Assembly (NCBI RefSeq): GCF_001469895.1
Contig: NZ_LOPY01000062.1
Coordinates: forward strand, 62,001 to 126,000
Direction: 5' to 3'
Length of the DNA stretch: 64,000 bases
Source of the DNA: Pseudoalteromonas sp. XI10
GTDB taxonomy: Bacteria; Pseudomonadota; Gammaproteobacteria; Enterobacterales; Alteromonadaceae
Part shown: one piece after another, positions 1 to 8,091 of the stretch
Position numbering within the stretch: the stretch's first letter is position 1
Layout: each line of letters starts with the position of its first letter
Position numbers and translations under genes: made by a program
The notes under the pieces: model-generated
Seen by the model: the letters and a program-made list of their open reading frames with translations, nothing else
Databases searched by the model: none
Told to the model about the DNA's origin: nothing

Positions 1-541
1 TAATTTCTTTTGTATCCACATCTAACGAGAAGATACGGCCGTATTTGTCGTCTTCCGCACAAATGTTACATGGCACACCCACTGGCACAATTAGCTCACC
101 GGTTGGCGCAAAGCTAATAAACTTCCAGCCATGGTGACGATCAGTTGGAAACTTGTCGTATACCACGTCGAATTTAGGATCTTTTAGGTTTTTGTCTACG
201 TCTTTAAAACGAATGATACGTGACACTTCAGCCACATATAAATCACCATCTTTAATCGCTAAACCTGATGGCATTTCAAGACCTGTAGCAATGACAATCT
301 TTTTATCTGCAACACCGTCACTGTTATGATCAATCAGTGCATAAACATTACCTGCTTTACGCGAACCTGCGTAAACAATGCCTCTTTTTGATACCGCAAT
401 TTGACGCGCGTTTTCAACATCATCGGCAAACAGGCTTATAGAAAACCCATCAGCAACTGTTAACTTATCAAGAATATCTTTTGCCATTACAGGCGCTGAT
501 AACAAGCTCAGCGATAATAATGAGGTCAGTAGTTTTTTCAT
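1..541 (-). CDS. PQQ-dependent sugar (sorbosone-type) dehydrogenase, N-terminal part
   Basis: This is the first 180 residues of a gene cut by the left edge; no stop occurs. It begins MKKLLTSLLSLSLLSAPVMA, a typical Sec signal peptide probably cleaved after VMA, so the product is periplasmic. The mature part reads as beta-propeller repeats, with a DHNSDGVADKK calcium-loop-like stretch near residue 92. The segment RHHGWKFISFAPTGEL followed by VGVPCNIC is characteristic of the glucose/sorbosone dehydrogenase (GSDH) family. Such enzymes oxidise aldoses or related substrates with PQQ; the substrate here cannot be told. An AAAGGG ribosome site lies about 10 bases before the ATG. It follows parE in the same direction after 52 bases and may be read from the same transcript. 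Confidence 0.8.
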   Translation of the reverse strand, partial: MKKLLTSLLSLSLLSAPVMAKDILDKLTVADGFSISLFADDVENARQIAVSKRGIVYAGSRKAGNVYALIDHNSDGVADKKIVIATGLEMPSGLAIKDGDLYVAEVSRIIRFKDVDKNLKDPKFDVVYDKFPTDRHHGWKFISFAPTGELIVPVGVPCNICAEDDKYGRIFSLDVDTKEI

Positions 542-593
542 TTTTGTCTTGCCCTTTAATTCTTTGCTAGCAACTAGGTTGCTACACCCTTTA

Positions 594-2483
594 TTAAACT
601 TCTGCGCGGTTACCGTGATCTTCTAACCATTGGCGACGGTCTGACGAACGTTTCTTCGCAAGTAGCATATCCATCATTTCCATGGTTTGCTCTTCTTCGT
701 CTAAGGTTAATTGCACTAAACGACGCGTATTAGGATCCATGGTGGTTTCGCGTAATTGTAACGGGTTCATTTCACCTAAGCCTTTGAAACGCTGTACATT
801 GACTTTACCGCGTTTTTTCTCAGCTTCAATGCGCGCTAAAATACCGTTCTTTTCGTCTTCATCAAGGGCGTAGTAAACCTCTTTACCAATGTCGATACGA
901 AATAGCGGCGGCATAGCTACATACACATGGCCTTGTTTGATAAGCGATGGAAAGTGGCGAACAAACAGCGCACAAAGCAAGGTAGCAATGTGCAATCCAT
1001 CCGAGTCAGCATCGGCCAAGATACATATTTTGTTATAACGCAGACCAGATAAATCACTTGAATCAGGGTCAATACCCAAAGCGACAGAAATATCATGCAC
1101 CTCTTGCGATGCTAAAATCTGCCCAGATTCAACTTCCCAAGTATTTAAGATTTTACCGCGCAGCGGCATAATTGCTTGGAATTCACGGTCGCGCGCTTGT
1201 TTTGCTGAGCCACCCGCTGAGTCACCCTCTACTAAAAATAGTTCAGTACGGTCATTATCTTGGGCGCTACAGTCAGTTAATTTACCCGGTAATGCAGGGC
1301 CTGAGGTAACACGCTTGCGCACAACTTTTTTAGCGGCACGTAAGCGGCGCTGTGCATTTGAGATACATAACTCAGCTAATAATTCTGCCGTTTCTGTATG
1401 CTCGTTTAACCATAAACTAAATGAGTCTTTTACCACACCAGATACAAACGCAGCACATGAACGAGAAGACAGCTTTTCTTTTGTTTGGCCTGCAAATTGA
1501 GGGTCTTGCATTTTAACCGATAATACGTAGCTACAGCGCTCCCAAATATCATCTGGCGTTAGCTTTACACCACGCGGTAATAAGTTTCTGAATTCGCAGA
1601 ATTCACGCATAGCTTCAAGCAAGCCTTGGCGTAAACCATTAACATGCGTACCGCCTTGTGCAGTAGGAATTAAGTTTACATAACTTTCAGCGATTGATTC
1701 ACCGCCTTCAGGTAGCCATACAACAGCCCAGTCAGCGCCTTCTGTTGAACTTGAAAAGTCACCAATAAACGGCTCTTTTGGTAATACTTCAAAACCTTTA
1801 ACTGCTTCAACTAGGTAATCTTTTAAACCTGTTTCGTAATACCATTCTTGGCTTTCTTTGGTTTGCTTGTTGGTAAACTTAATACGCAGGCCTGGGCACA
1901 ATACTGCTTTGGCTTTTAATAAGTGATTAAGCTTAGTGATAGAAAAATTAGCTGAGTCAAAATAGCTCGCATCAGGCCAAAAACGCACGGTTGTACCTGT
2001 GTTACGCTTACCTACAGTGCCAATGACATTTAGGTCTTCAACCTTGTCGCCGTTTTCAAAGGCCATACGAAATTGCTGCGCATCACGGCGCACAGTGACT
2101 TCAACACGAGTCGATAGCGCATTTACAACCGAAATACCTACCCCGTGTAAACCACCGGAAAACTGATAGTTTTTATTAGAGAACTTACCACCGGCGTGCA
2201 GCTTGGTAAAAATAAGTTCCACACCTGGAATACCTTCCTCAGGGTGAATATCAATCGGCATACCACGGCCATCATCGATAACCTCAAGAGAGTTATCTTC
2301 ATGAAGGATGACATCTATTTTAGTGGCATGGCCTGCCATTGCTTCATCGACACTGTTATCGATAACTTCTTGACCTAAATGATTAGGTCGAACCGTGTCG
2401 GTATACATACCTGGGCGGCGTTTTACGGGCTCTAATCCGTTTAAGACTTCAATTGCTTCGGCGTTATAATTTTGCTGACTCAT
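594..2483 (-). CDS. parE: DNA topoisomerase IV subunit B
   Basis: ParE is the ATPase subunit of topoisomerase IV, which with ParC decatenates daughter chromosomes. At 629 residues it matches the usual length (about 630). The GHKL ATPase motifs are in order: DNSVDEAMAGHA, DDGRGMPIDIHPEEG and GGLHGVGISVVNALS in the first 125 residues. The TOPRIM domain follows, with EGDSAGGSAKQARDR near residue 420 and DADSDG near 500. It is the last gene of the nudF-yqiB-cpdA-yqiA-parE run, the same order as in E. coli. parC does not follow directly; a sugar dehydrogenase does. It lacks the roughly 170-residue insertion that distinguishes gammaproteobacterial GyrB, which supports ParE. Confidence 0.97.
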   Translation of the reverse strand: MSQQNYNAEAIEVLNGLEPVKRRPGMYTDTVRPNHLGQEVIDNSVDEAMAGHATKIDVILHEDNSLEVIDDGRGMPIDIHPEEGIPGVELIFTKLHAGGKFSNKNYQFSGGLHGVGISVVNALSTRVEVTVRRDAQQFRMAFENGDKVEDLNVIGTVGKRNTGTTVRFWPDASYFDSANFSITKLNHLLKAKAVLCPGLRIKFTNKQTKESQEWYYETGLKDYLVEAVKGFEVLPKEPFIGDFSSSTEGADWAVVWLPEGGESIAESYVNLIPTAQGGTHVNGLRQGLLEAMREFCEFRNLLPRGVKLTPDDIWERCSYVLSVKMQDPQFAGQTKEKLSSRSCAAFVSGVVKDSFSLWLNEHTETAELLAELCISNAQRRLRAAKKVVRKRVTSGPALPGKLTDCSAQDNDRTELFLVEGDSAGGSAKQARDREFQAIMPLRGKILNTWEVESGQILASQEVHDISVALGIDPDSSDLSGLRYNKICILADADSDGLHIATLLCALFVRHFPSLIKQGHVYVAMPPLFRIDIGKEVYYALDEDEKNGILARIEAEKKRGKVNVQRFKGLGEMNPLQLRETTMDPNTRRLVQLTLDEEEQTMEMMDMLLAKKRSSDRRQWLEDHGNRAEV

Positions 2484-2516
2484 AGTTTTTATATCTTTTA
2501 TGCGCTTAGCTATGTT

Positions 2517-3077
2517 TTACGTGATTTTAAGAAAATCTACAATACTTGCAAAGGTTTGTTCGAAGCCGATAAAACTATGATCGCCTCCAAATTCAACGTG
2601 TTGCTTACACTGAGAATAATATTTAACCGCCTGCTGAAACGGCAGTACTTCATCGCCCGTTTGCTGTAGCAAATAAATCAATGAAGGGGTGTCTAATTGC
2701 GGCAAATATAAGCTGCGCAATGCATCCATGTGACGAGTACCAAGTTCATAGTGACTGTCTTGATACGGGTTATAGTTTTCCCCTAAATAGTTATCGAGTA
2801 ACTCAAATGGGCGAACCGCAGGGTTAATAACCACTGCAGGGATCGAATAACGTTGCGACAAATAGGTCGCATAAAAACCGCCTAATGAACTACCTAGTAA
2901 TACAGTATCATCATTTAGCAGTTGTTCTAATTGTAAAATTGCATGTAATGGCTCATGAGTTAATCGCGGCACCTGATAATCGACATCAAATTGCGCCATG
3001 TGCTCACCAAAACGAACTGCTTTGTAAGATTGCTCAGAGCTATTAAAGCCATGAATATAAATTACTCGTTTAGCCAT
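2517..3077 (-). CDS. yqiA: YqiA-type esterase (alpha/beta hydrolase)
   Basis: This is a small cytosolic alpha/beta-hydrolase of 186 residues. It opens with the HGFNSS oxyanion-hole region (residues 9-14) and has the nucleophile elbow GSSLGG near residue 62. The family's C-terminal catalytic pair is seen as the Asp in TGDEVLPF and the His in GGDHSF. E. coli YqiA hydrolyses palmitoyl-CoA and p-nitrophenyl esters in vitro; its physiological substrate is unclear. The start overlaps the end of cpdA by 16 bases in another frame, so translation of the two is probably coupled. It sits in the conserved nudF-parE operon. Confidence 0.93.
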   Translation of the reverse strand: MAKRVIYIHGFNSSEQSYKAVRFGEHMAQFDVDYQVPRLTHEPLHAILQLEQLLNDDTVLLGSSLGGFYATYLSQRYSIPAVVINPAVRPFELLDNYLGENYNPYQDSHYELGTRHMDALRSLYLPQLDTPSLIYLLQQTGDEVLPFQQAVKYYSQCKQHVEFGGDHSFIGFEQTFASIVDFLKIT

Positions 3078-3844
3078 ACTACATCCGTGCTTAACAGTAA
3101 GTTTTGTTGCTCATCAATTATTAAGTCGATGATTCGAAATGCGGGGCCTAAATCCTCTTGCTGCCACGCCCTAGTGTGTTTGGTAAACTGTATTGAACTG
3201 GCCGGTGTCGCATACACACTAAGGTTACGGTAGGTTTGCGTGTACTCATGATGCACATGACCATGAAATACCCCCACACACTGCTCAGTATTAACACAGG
3301 TATTTAAAAACTGCGGGCCATTTTCTAGCATATGTTTATCTAAGTAGGCTTGAATAGGCAGCGGGTTATGATGACAAAACACCACGCTAGGTACCTGCCC
3401 TACTGCTTGGCTTAATTCATCTAAATGCGTATGTGTTACCCAGCCTGCTGGCGTCGGGCCTTTTGAGTTTGCCAACAGCAGCTGCCCACCTAAAAAGGTA
3501 ATTCGTTTATTGTTTAATATTTGCGGGCTTGTAAGCTTTTTATATTCACCAAGTTCATCATGATTACCCGGCAACCAAAACACCGGACAACTCAGCGCTG
3601 AGTCTGCTATTAATTTAGCAAAAAGCTGGTAAGACTCCGTGCTGTGATCTTGTGTTAAATCACCACCAAATACCACACAATCCACATCGAGCTCAGCAAT
3701 AGCCTGTAAACAGCGCCCAAAATACGCTGCCGTATTCACGTTAAAGTATTCACCCGTTGTGTCTTTTGATAAGTGGCAATCAGTGATATGGGCAACTTTC
3801 AGTGCTGTTTTATCAAAATGGTAGGCGTTACTAAACCAAGCCAT
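3062..3844 (-). CDS. cpdA: 3',5'-cyclic AMP phosphodiesterase CpdA
   Basis: CpdA is a class III cyclic-nucleotide phosphodiesterase that hydrolyses cAMP to AMP and so tunes Crp-dependent regulation. The calcineurin-like metallophosphoesterase motifs are all present in 260 residues: ITDCHLS (residues 20-26), GGDLTQD, LPGNHDE, FCHHNP and FHGHVHHEY. These supply the Asp, His and Asn ligands of a two-metal centre. It overlaps the gene before it (yqiB) by 14 bases and the gene after it (yqiA) by 16, which indicates tight translational coupling. Position in the nudF-parE operon matches E. coli. Confidence 0.94.
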   Translation of the reverse strand: MAWFSNAYHFDKTALKVAHITDCHLSKDTTGEYFNVNTAAYFGRCLQAIAELDVDCVVFGGDLTQDHSTESYQLFAKLIADSALSCPVFWLPGNHDELGEYKKLTSPQILNNKRITFLGGQLLLANSKGPTPAGWVTHTHLDELSQAVGQVPSVVFCHHNPLPIQAYLDKHMLENGPQFLNTCVNTEQCVGVFHGHVHHEYTQTYRNLSVYATPASSIQFTKHTRAWQQEDLGPAFRIIDLIIDEQQNLLLSTDVVWLNE

Positions 3845-4289
3845 TATTTACATCCCAATTTAAAACTGCTCGGCCGTTTTCAACACAAGCCACCAGCCAG
3901 TCATATAAAAAAGCGTTAAGCTGATATTTTTCATCTTTTTGATGCATATTCGGATTTGGGTAAGCATAGGAAGGCTTGATGCGCTGATGAAAATCATGAT
4001 GCACAATTTCAGCGACTTTCGCATCATGATACATACGTACCGTTAAATACAAAGGCTTAACCGAAGGCAAATTACCGGCTTCTTGTTTGATAGAAATATC
4101 TGTGGTGTATTTTGCTGTATCGTCAACTTTAACCGCAAAAGTGCTGTGCCCTAATTGTACCTTTCGCTCCTGACCTATGCGGCGCTCATTGGGTAATAGC
4201 TTGAGCGCACGCACGTAATTATGCTCACACAAAGTTAAGTACTTAGGTAAGCTTTGAATATAACGCTGCTGGGCACTGACGTACGACAA
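3831..4289 (-). CDS. yqiB: DUF1249 family protein (YqiB)
   Basis: This 152-residue protein belongs to the DUF1249 family, whose biochemical role is unknown. No signal peptide or membrane segment is visible, so it should be cytosolic. Recognisable family features are the aromatic and basic N-terminal part (YLTLCEHNYVRALKLLP) and the later YPNPNMHQKDEKYQLN segment. It lies 9 bases after nudF and overlaps cpdA by 14 bases, always with these partners in related bacteria. The context suggests a link with cAMP or ADP-ribose metabolism, but nothing in the sequence shows a catalytic site. Confidence 0.88.
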   Translation of the reverse strand: MSYVSAQQRYIQSLPKYLTLCEHNYVRALKLLPNERRIGQERKVQLGHSTFAVKVDDTAKYTTDISIKQEAGNLPSVKPLYLTVRMYHDAKVAEIVHHDFHQRIKPSYAYPNPNMHQKDEKYQLNAFLYDWLVACVENGRAVLNWDVNNGLV

Positions 4290-4298
4290 AATAATCCC

Positions 4299-4931
4299 CT
4301 ATGAGTTTTTCCAATCAGACAGTATACGTTGCTTATTCAGTGCTAACCACTGTAATGAGATAACTGTCGCTGCATTATCTATTTCACCCTGATCTAGGCG
4401 CAGCATAGCTTCATCGTATGACATTACATGGGTTTTGATATCTTCATCTTCATTATCAAGGCCAAAAATACCGCCTTGATACCCTGCTAAGTCAGTGCGC
4501 GCTAAATATAAATACAAACGCTCAGTGGTGCCGCCGGGGCTTGAAAGATACGACATCATAAATTCCAGCTCGTTCAGCTCAATACCGGCTTCTTCAAACG
4601 CTTCGCGCTTCGCTACATCTTCATAATCAGTACTGCCATCTGCCATGCCTGCAATACACTCAAGTAACCAAGGTGACTGCTTTGATGCGAGCGCGCCAAT
4701 TCTGATTTGTTCGATTAACAAAACTTGGTCAGTCGCAGGGTCATAAGGAAGTACAGCAACAGCATGGCCACGCTCTAAAATTTCGCGTTTAACTTCTACT
4801 GATTTGCCACCTGCAAACAATGCATGATGAAAGCGATAAGTATTAATTTTAAAGAAACCATCATAAACACGCTCAATCGGCTTTAACTCTATGTCATCAT
4901 GATTAAATTGTGAGATTGCTGATATTTTCAT
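4299..4931 (-). CDS. nudF: ADP-ribose diphosphatase (Nudix hydrolase)
   Basis: NudF hydrolyses ADP-ribose to AMP and ribose 5-phosphate, removing a reactive glycating compound. The 210-residue length and the Nudix box ending REAFEEAGI (about residues 112-120) identify it, as do LLIEQIRIGA and LSSPGGTTERLYLYLA, both conserved in NudF. The first Glu of the Nudix signature (GX5EX7REUXEEXGU) is a Thr here: the stretch reads GMADGSTDYEDVAKRE. A perfect TATAAT-like -10 lies about 40 bases upstream on this strand, and AAAGGA precedes the ATG. It heads the operon that runs to parE and is divergent from tolC. Confidence 0.94.
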   Translation of the reverse strand: MKISAISQFNHDDIELKPIERVYDGFFKINTYRFHHALFAGGKSVEVKREILERGHAVAVLPYDPATDQVLLIEQIRIGALASKQSPWLLECIAGMADGSTDYEDVAKREAFEEAGIELNELEFMMSYLSSPGGTTERLYLYLARTDLAGYQGGIFGLDNEDEDIKTHVMSYDEAMLRLDQGEIDNAATVISLQWLALNKQRILSDWKNS

Positions 4932-5081
4932 TCACTATTTCCTTTGCGTTTTAAGTAAATGTTACGGCCAATTATATTCTGTTACACTTGGACATGCAGA
5001 TTTACGTAATTTTTTTTTGGTTATTCATTAAAAAAGAGTACCATGGTGATAGTACAAAATTGTCTAAGGACTGAACGAACA

Positions 5082-6422
5082 ATGAAAAAAACACTACTCG
5101 CTGCGCTGATCGGTTTTTCAAGCGCACTGACTGCAACAGCTAGTTATGCTGAAGACTTACTACAAGTTTACGAGATTGCGACAGCAAACGATCCTACCGT
5201 ACTTAAAGCAAAAGCCCAAGCAGATGCACAAGCCTATGAGAGCGATCGCGCGTTAAGTGCACTATTACCACAAATTGGTCTAAGTCTTGGTTACCAATCA
5301 ACCAAATCAGATCTTTACGAGGGTAATGATGCTACGGGTTATACAGGATATGACTACGAGCCTGATGAATTTAGCCGTGGTATTAGCTTAAGCCAAACAC
5401 TGTTTGATTTAGGTGCATGGAATTCACTAGGTATTGCTGACAAGCAAGCATTACAAGCAAACGCTCAGTATGATTTTGCACGCCAAGACTTAATCGTTCG
5501 TGTTGCTGAAGGTTACTTCAATGTACTAAGTGCAATCGATAACCTTGAGTTTGTTCAAGCAGAAAAACGTGCCATCGAGCGCCAATTACAACAAACTAAA
5601 GAGCGTTATGCAGTAGGTTTAACAGCTATCACTGACGTACACGAAGCGCAAGCTCAGTACGATAACTCTGTTGCACAAGAAATCGTTGCTAAGAACAGTG
5701 TTGAAACAGCTCGTGAGCAACTTCGCGAAATCACAGGTAAATACCACGCGAAATTAGACATGTTGAATACTGAAACGTTTTCAACAGTTGCACCTAAAAA
5801 GCAGTCAACTGACTACATTGAAATTGCAAAAGACCAAAACTTAAATCTGCAAGTGTCAAAAGTAACGGTTGATATTGCTAAAGATCAAATCGATTTAGCA
5901 AAAGCTGGTCACTATCCGAAGCTAACATTAAGCGCTTCATACGGAGACAGCCTAACTGATCTAAACAGCAACTCACACCAACCACGCGAAGATAGTACAA
6001 GTATTGGTGTTAACTTCAGCCTACCTATTTACTCAGGTGGTGCAACAACAGCAGCGACAGATCAAGCACGCGCTTTCTATGTTGCGGCAAGTGAAGATTT
6101 AGAAGCAAGCTTACGTGCAGTAACTCGCTCGGTTATCACATCGTACAACCAAGTAGTGTCTGACATTGCTACTTATAAAGCGCTACAACAAGCTGTTGTT
6201 TCTGCTGAAAGTGCGCTTAAAGCAACTGAAGCAGGCTTTGAAGTTGGTACACGTACTATCGTAGACGTACTGATCAGCACGCAAAACCTTTACAATGCAA
6301 AAAGTAATTTAGCAAACGTTCGTTACCGCTATGTTGTTTCAACACTTCGCTTGAAACAAGCTGCTGGTACACTAACTAGCGAAGACCTTGTTGCAATTAA
6401 CCAAGGTTTAAAAGAAATCTAA
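5082..6422 (+). CDS. tolC: Outer-membrane efflux channel TolC
   Basis: TolC forms the trimeric outer-membrane and periplasmic channel used by RND and ABC efflux pumps and type I secretion. The product is 446 residues. I chose the ATG at 5082 rather than the in-frame ATG at 5043 because it starts a clean signal peptide (MKKTLLAALIGFSSAL, cleaved after SYA). An AAGGA motif lies 11 bases upstream. Two outer-membrane efflux protein (OEP) repeats follow, with long heptad-rich helices and Ala/Gln/Asp bias. The family signatures QTLFDLGAW near residue 115 and SLPIYSGGAT near residue 318 mark the two repeats. It is divergent from nudF, as in E. coli, and ends at a strong terminator. Confidence 0.95.
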   Translation: MKKTLLAALIGFSSALTATASYAEDLLQVYEIATANDPTVLKAKAQADAQAYESDRALSALLPQIGLSLGYQSTKSDLYEGNDATGYTGYDYEPDEFSRGISLSQTLFDLGAWNSLGIADKQALQANAQYDFARQDLIVRVAEGYFNVLSAIDNLEFVQAEKRAIERQLQQTKERYAVGLTAITDVHEAQAQYDNSVAQEIVAKNSVETAREQLREITGKYHAKLDMLNTETFSTVAPKKQSTDYIEIAKDQNLNLQVSKVTVDIAKDQIDLAKAGHYPKLTLSASYGDSLTDLNSNSHQPREDSTSIGVNFSLPIYSGGATTAATDQARAFYVAASEDLEASLRAVTRSVITSYNQVVSDIATYKALQQAVVSAESALKATEAGFEVGTRTIVDVLISTQNLYNAKSNLANVRYRYVVSTLRLKQAAGTLTSEDLVAINQGLKEI

Positions 6423-6450
6423 GCATTTCTTCTATAAAGTCCTTATCGTA

Positions 6451-6475
6451 AAGCCAGCCTCGTGCTGGCTTTTTT
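6451..6475 (+). terminator. Rho-independent terminator after tolC
   Basis: The arms AAGCCAGC (6451-6458) and GCTGGCTT (6464-6471) form a perfect 8-bp stem with a CTCGT loop. The stem runs directly into a T tract at 6470-6475. It lies 29 bases after the tolC stop. Confidence 0.92.
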
Positions 6476-6529
6476 GTATTTTTAAAGACATACAGTTAAA
6501 CTAGCTTTTTTATTTTTAGAGATTTTTTT

Positions 6530-7456
6530 GTGGTTAGTTCATCTCCTTTTAAAGCGTCTTTTTTAGGCCCTCGTTACTGGTTAACTTGGATTGGCGTGTT
6601 CTTTTTATATCTTATCTCTTGGTTACCACATAAATTACAATTAGCGCTTGGAAAACTGCTTGGTCGTCTAGTACACCGTTTTATGAAACGTCGTCGCCAT
6701 ATTGCTGAGGTAAATATCCGTTTATGTTTTCCTGATATGCCAGAGCATGAACAACGCGAATTAGTTCGTAAGAATATGGAAAATACCGGTATTGCAATGA
6801 TGGAAACCGGCATGGCTTGGTGGTGGCCCCAGTGGCGAATCAATAAAGTGTTTGGTTCTGTTAAAGGCCTAGAACACTTTGAAAAAGCTCAGCAATCAGG
6901 TAAAGGTGTGCTGTTACTTGTGCCACACTTTTTACACTTAGAAATGGCGAGCCGTATCATGGGTGTAAAACACCAAGGTATTGGCTTTTATCGACCGCAT
7001 AACAACCCTTTAATGGAATATTTCACGACTAACGGTCGTCTTCGTTCTAACGAATACTTAATTGGCAAAAAGGATGTTAAAGGCTTACTGCAAGCGCTTA
7101 AAAATAAAAAGGTTTGCTACTACCTGCCAGATCAAGATTACGGCCGTAACCGCTGCGAATTTGCGCCATTTTATGCGGTAAAAGAAGCAGCAACAACAAC
7201 GGGAACGCTGTTATTTTCAAGTAGCCGTAACTGCGAAACAGTGAGTTTAACAAGTCGTCGTGATGAAGAGGGTCGCTACCATCTAGAGGTATTACCTGCA
7301 CTTGAAAACTTCCCAAGTGGCGATGACCTTGCAGACGTTACCCACGTAAATCAGCGTATGGAACAAGCTATCGATTTAGCGCCTGAGCAGTATATGTGGC
7401 TTCACCGTCGCTTTAAAACTCGCCCTGACAAGAATGCACCTTCTTATTACAAGTAG
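6530..7456 (+). CDS. lpxL: Lipid A biosynthesis lauroyl acyltransferase (LpxL/HtrB family)
   Basis: This is a late lipid A acyltransferase that adds a secondary acyl chain to Kdo2-lipid IVA at the inner membrane. It is 308 residues with a GTG start. An N-terminal membrane segment (WLTWIGVFFLYLISWLP) is followed by the catalytic HX4E motif HFLHLE near residue 132. Several stretches match LpxL rather than LpxM: GPRYWLTW, METGMAWWWP, RLRSNEYLIGKKDVKG and QYMWLHRRFKTRP. LpxP, the cold-adapted paralogue, cannot be excluded because chain specificity is not readable. The gene lies just past the tolC terminator, so it needs its own promoter. Confidence 0.9.
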   Translation: MVSSSPFKASFLGPRYWLTWIGVFFLYLISWLPHKLQLALGKLLGRLVHRFMKRRRHIAEVNIRLCFPDMPEHEQRELVRKNMENTGIAMMETGMAWWWPQWRINKVFGSVKGLEHFEKAQQSGKGVLLLVPHFLHLEMASRIMGVKHQGIGFYRPHNNPLMEYFTTNGRLRSNEYLIGKKDVKGLLQALKNKKVCYYLPDQDYGRNRCEFAPFYAVKEAATTTGTLLFSSSRNCETVSLTSRRDEEGRYHLEVLPALENFPSGDDLADVTHVNQRMEQAIDLAPEQYMWLHRRFKTRPDKNAPSYYK

Positions 7457-7515
7457 AGTGACATTTTACCGTTTGTATGGTTTTATAAAGCTAATCAACA
7501 ACAAGAGTATTAGAA

Positions 7516-8091
7516 ATGTGGTTTTGGGTTAAGCATTTATCATTAGCTGTTATTTTGATTGCTGCTGCTATTTACTTTTTATTTGGTAGTGGTCCAGTAA
7601 TGGACATTAAAGATACCAAAAATGCTGCAGCGCAAGGCTTATCGCGCTTTTATGCGGCGCTACGTAACCAAGTAAATAACAAGAATAATGAGCGCGATAA
7701 ATACGTTCTTAAATTACCTACGCCAGAAACCAGCTTAGATGTCGCACTTTTTGAACGCGAAAAAGTCGTAGAGCCTTCATCGCCTAACTGGACTGGTGAT
7801 ATTCAACCGCGCCGCTTTGAAAATGGTAACACCTTAAAAGATGTACTCTCTGACTATGCTCGTCACGAAGATATCGTACTGTACTGGTATTTAAGTAAAG
7901 ACTATGTTGTAAAAGATCATTTTCGCGTTGATAGTAACTTTGTCTCAACCCTTTATCAGGTTGGCCGCGCCATCAACGATGATTTCGAAAATGAGGTTTA
8001 CACCTATTTTTGCTTTAAGCAAAGAGCCGCGGTTATCACTGAGCTGCCCTCTGCTTATGTGCGCGAAAACTGCCGTCGCTTAAAAAGCTAA
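7516..8091 (+). CDS. Membrane-anchored protein, probably TcpQ-like C-terminal domain
   Basis: This 191-residue protein has one N-terminal membrane segment (residues 8-25, SLAVILIAAAIYFLFG), then a polar linker. A C-terminal domain (about residues 95-185) has the pattern LKDVLSDYARHEDIVLYWYL. That pattern resembles the TcpQ / secretin-associated family fold seen in pilus and secretion proteins. I recognise the resemblance but could not test it. AAGAG precedes the ATG. It lies 59 bases after lpxL in the same direction and overlaps the convergent glnE end by 4 bases. It could serve envelope or pilus assembly; the function is unknown. Confidence 0.6.
   Translation: MWFWVKHLSLAVILIAAAIYFLFGSGPVMDIKDTKNAAAQGLSRFYAALRNQVNNKNNERDKYVLKLPTPETSLDVALFEREKVVEPSSPNWTGDIQPRRFENGNTLKDVLSDYARHEDIVLYWYLSKDYVVKDHFRVDSNFVSTLYQVGRAINDDFENEVYTYFCFKQRAAVITELPSAYVRENCRRLKS

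Noticed and set aside
568..584. 7-bp hairpin TAGCAAC/GTTGCTA after parE
   Set aside because: No T run follows and the next gene has its ribosome site just beyond; termination unlikely.
4971..4976. Perfect -10 hexamer upstream of nudF
   Set aside because: A TATAAT is present on the minus strand, but no convincing -35 was found at 16-18 bases, so it was not listed as a promoter.
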